This document shows positions 5,988 to 6,031 of a DNA stretch of 6,031 nt, piece after piece (within the stretch, counting starts at the first letter, position 1; each line of letters begins with the position of its first letter). This DNA comes from Fimenecus sp051881335 (GTDB lineage: Bacteria > Bacillota > Clostridia > Oscillospirales > Acutalibacteraceae). The position numbers and the translations under genes were made by a program. The notes below the pieces were generated by a model. The model was not told the origin of the DNA and ran no database searches. It was given only the letters and a program-made list of their open reading frames with translations. The stretch is taken from contig JBJEPR010000053.1 of assembly GCA_051881335.1 (NCBI GenBank), positions 1 to 6,031 of the forward strand, written 5' to 3'.

Positions 5988-6015
5988 AAATGTTGGGGTA
6001 ACCGAATAGAGCCTA
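5975..6015 (+). repeat. 10-bp perfect inverted repeat with 21-nt spacer
   Basis: TAGGCTCTAT (5975-5984) and ATAGAGCCTA (6006-6015) are exact reverse complements with centres 31 bp apart, close to three helical turns. There is no T-run on either strand after the stem, so it is a poor terminator. The left arm contains the IS-like tip GGCTCT and overlaps the TATAAT. It could be a hairpin that limits read-in transcription, a protein-binding dyad, or a subterminal transposase site. Confidence 0.7.
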
Positions 6016-6031
6016 CGAAAAAAATAAAATA
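5977..6031 (+). mobile_element. putative insertion-sequence end (tip at 5977; element to the right)
   Basis: The plus strand reads GGCTCTATAATAAATGTTGG followed by GG, the counterpart of the minus-strand tip at 52-31 (18 of 22 bases, same spacing). If this is an IS terminus, the element begins only about 17 nt after the folate terminator and leaves the window to the right. The GGCTCT start agrees with what I recall of ISL3-family ends. No transposase is in view, so family and even IS status are unproven. Nothing coding is supported between 5902 and 6031. Confidence 0.42.

Noticed and set aside
5975..6015. Second intrinsic terminator
   Set aside because: The stem is good, but it has a 21-nt spacer and is followed by an A-rich stretch on the plus strand and no T-run on the minus strand, so it is listed as an inverted repeat.
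1..6031. CRISPR array, tRNA, rRNA, phage or toxin-antitoxin genes
   Set aside because: No regularly spaced repeats, cloverleaf-like or rRNA-like segments, or small paired genes were seen on either strand.

Overview
The window looks like a piece of a Bacillota (Clostridia-type) chromosome, quite possibly an Oscillospirales-like gut anaerobe. The support is a moderately AT-rich composition by eye, strong AGGAG/GGGGAG ribosome binding sites, extended -10 promoters, tightly packed or overlapping genes, an LCP-family wall protein, a B. subtilis-type FolE and a compact folE-folP-folB-folK block. The taxonomic guess is inference; no marker gene settles it.

Layout: (i) 1-127 is a non-coding leader. 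Its first ~52 bases resemble the inward-facing tip of an insertion sequence lying to the left, followed by a good extended -10 promoter. (ii) 128-1495 is a single-gene transcription unit for a 12-TM MFS/GPH-type transporter, closed by a strong intrinsic terminator at 1509-1540. (iii) From a second extended -10 promoter (1578-1586), six genes run rightwards with gaps of 16 nt or less, or with overlaps: a short, degenerate LytR-CpsA-Psr (LCP) membrane protein (1624-2466), a membrane-anchored or secreted transglutaminase-like protein with an intact Cys-His-Asp triad (2476-3621), then folE, folP, folB and folK (3638-5901). A hairpin terminator at about 5914-5960 ends the unit. (iv) Right after that terminator, at 5977, a second copy of the IS-tip-like sequence begins in the opposite orientation and runs out of the window.

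How the genes work together: FolE makes 7,8-dihydroneopterin triphosphate from GTP. FolB cleaves dihydroneopterin to 6-hydroxymethyl-dihydropterin, FolK pyrophosphorylates it, and FolP joins it to p-aminobenzoate to give dihydropteroate. The dephosphorylation step, pABA synthesis, FolC and FolA are not encoded here. The two upstream genes are extracytoplasmic and have no evident biochemical link to folate; co-transcription is inferred from spacing. The transporter is a separate unit of unknown substrate.

Most of the window is ordinary. The points most worth a second look are the matched, inward-facing IS-like tips at both ends (18 of 22 bases identical), the outward -35 this places upstream of the transporter, the catalytically doubtful LCP protein paired with a transglutaminase at the head of a folate operon, and substitutions at usually conserved FolP positions.
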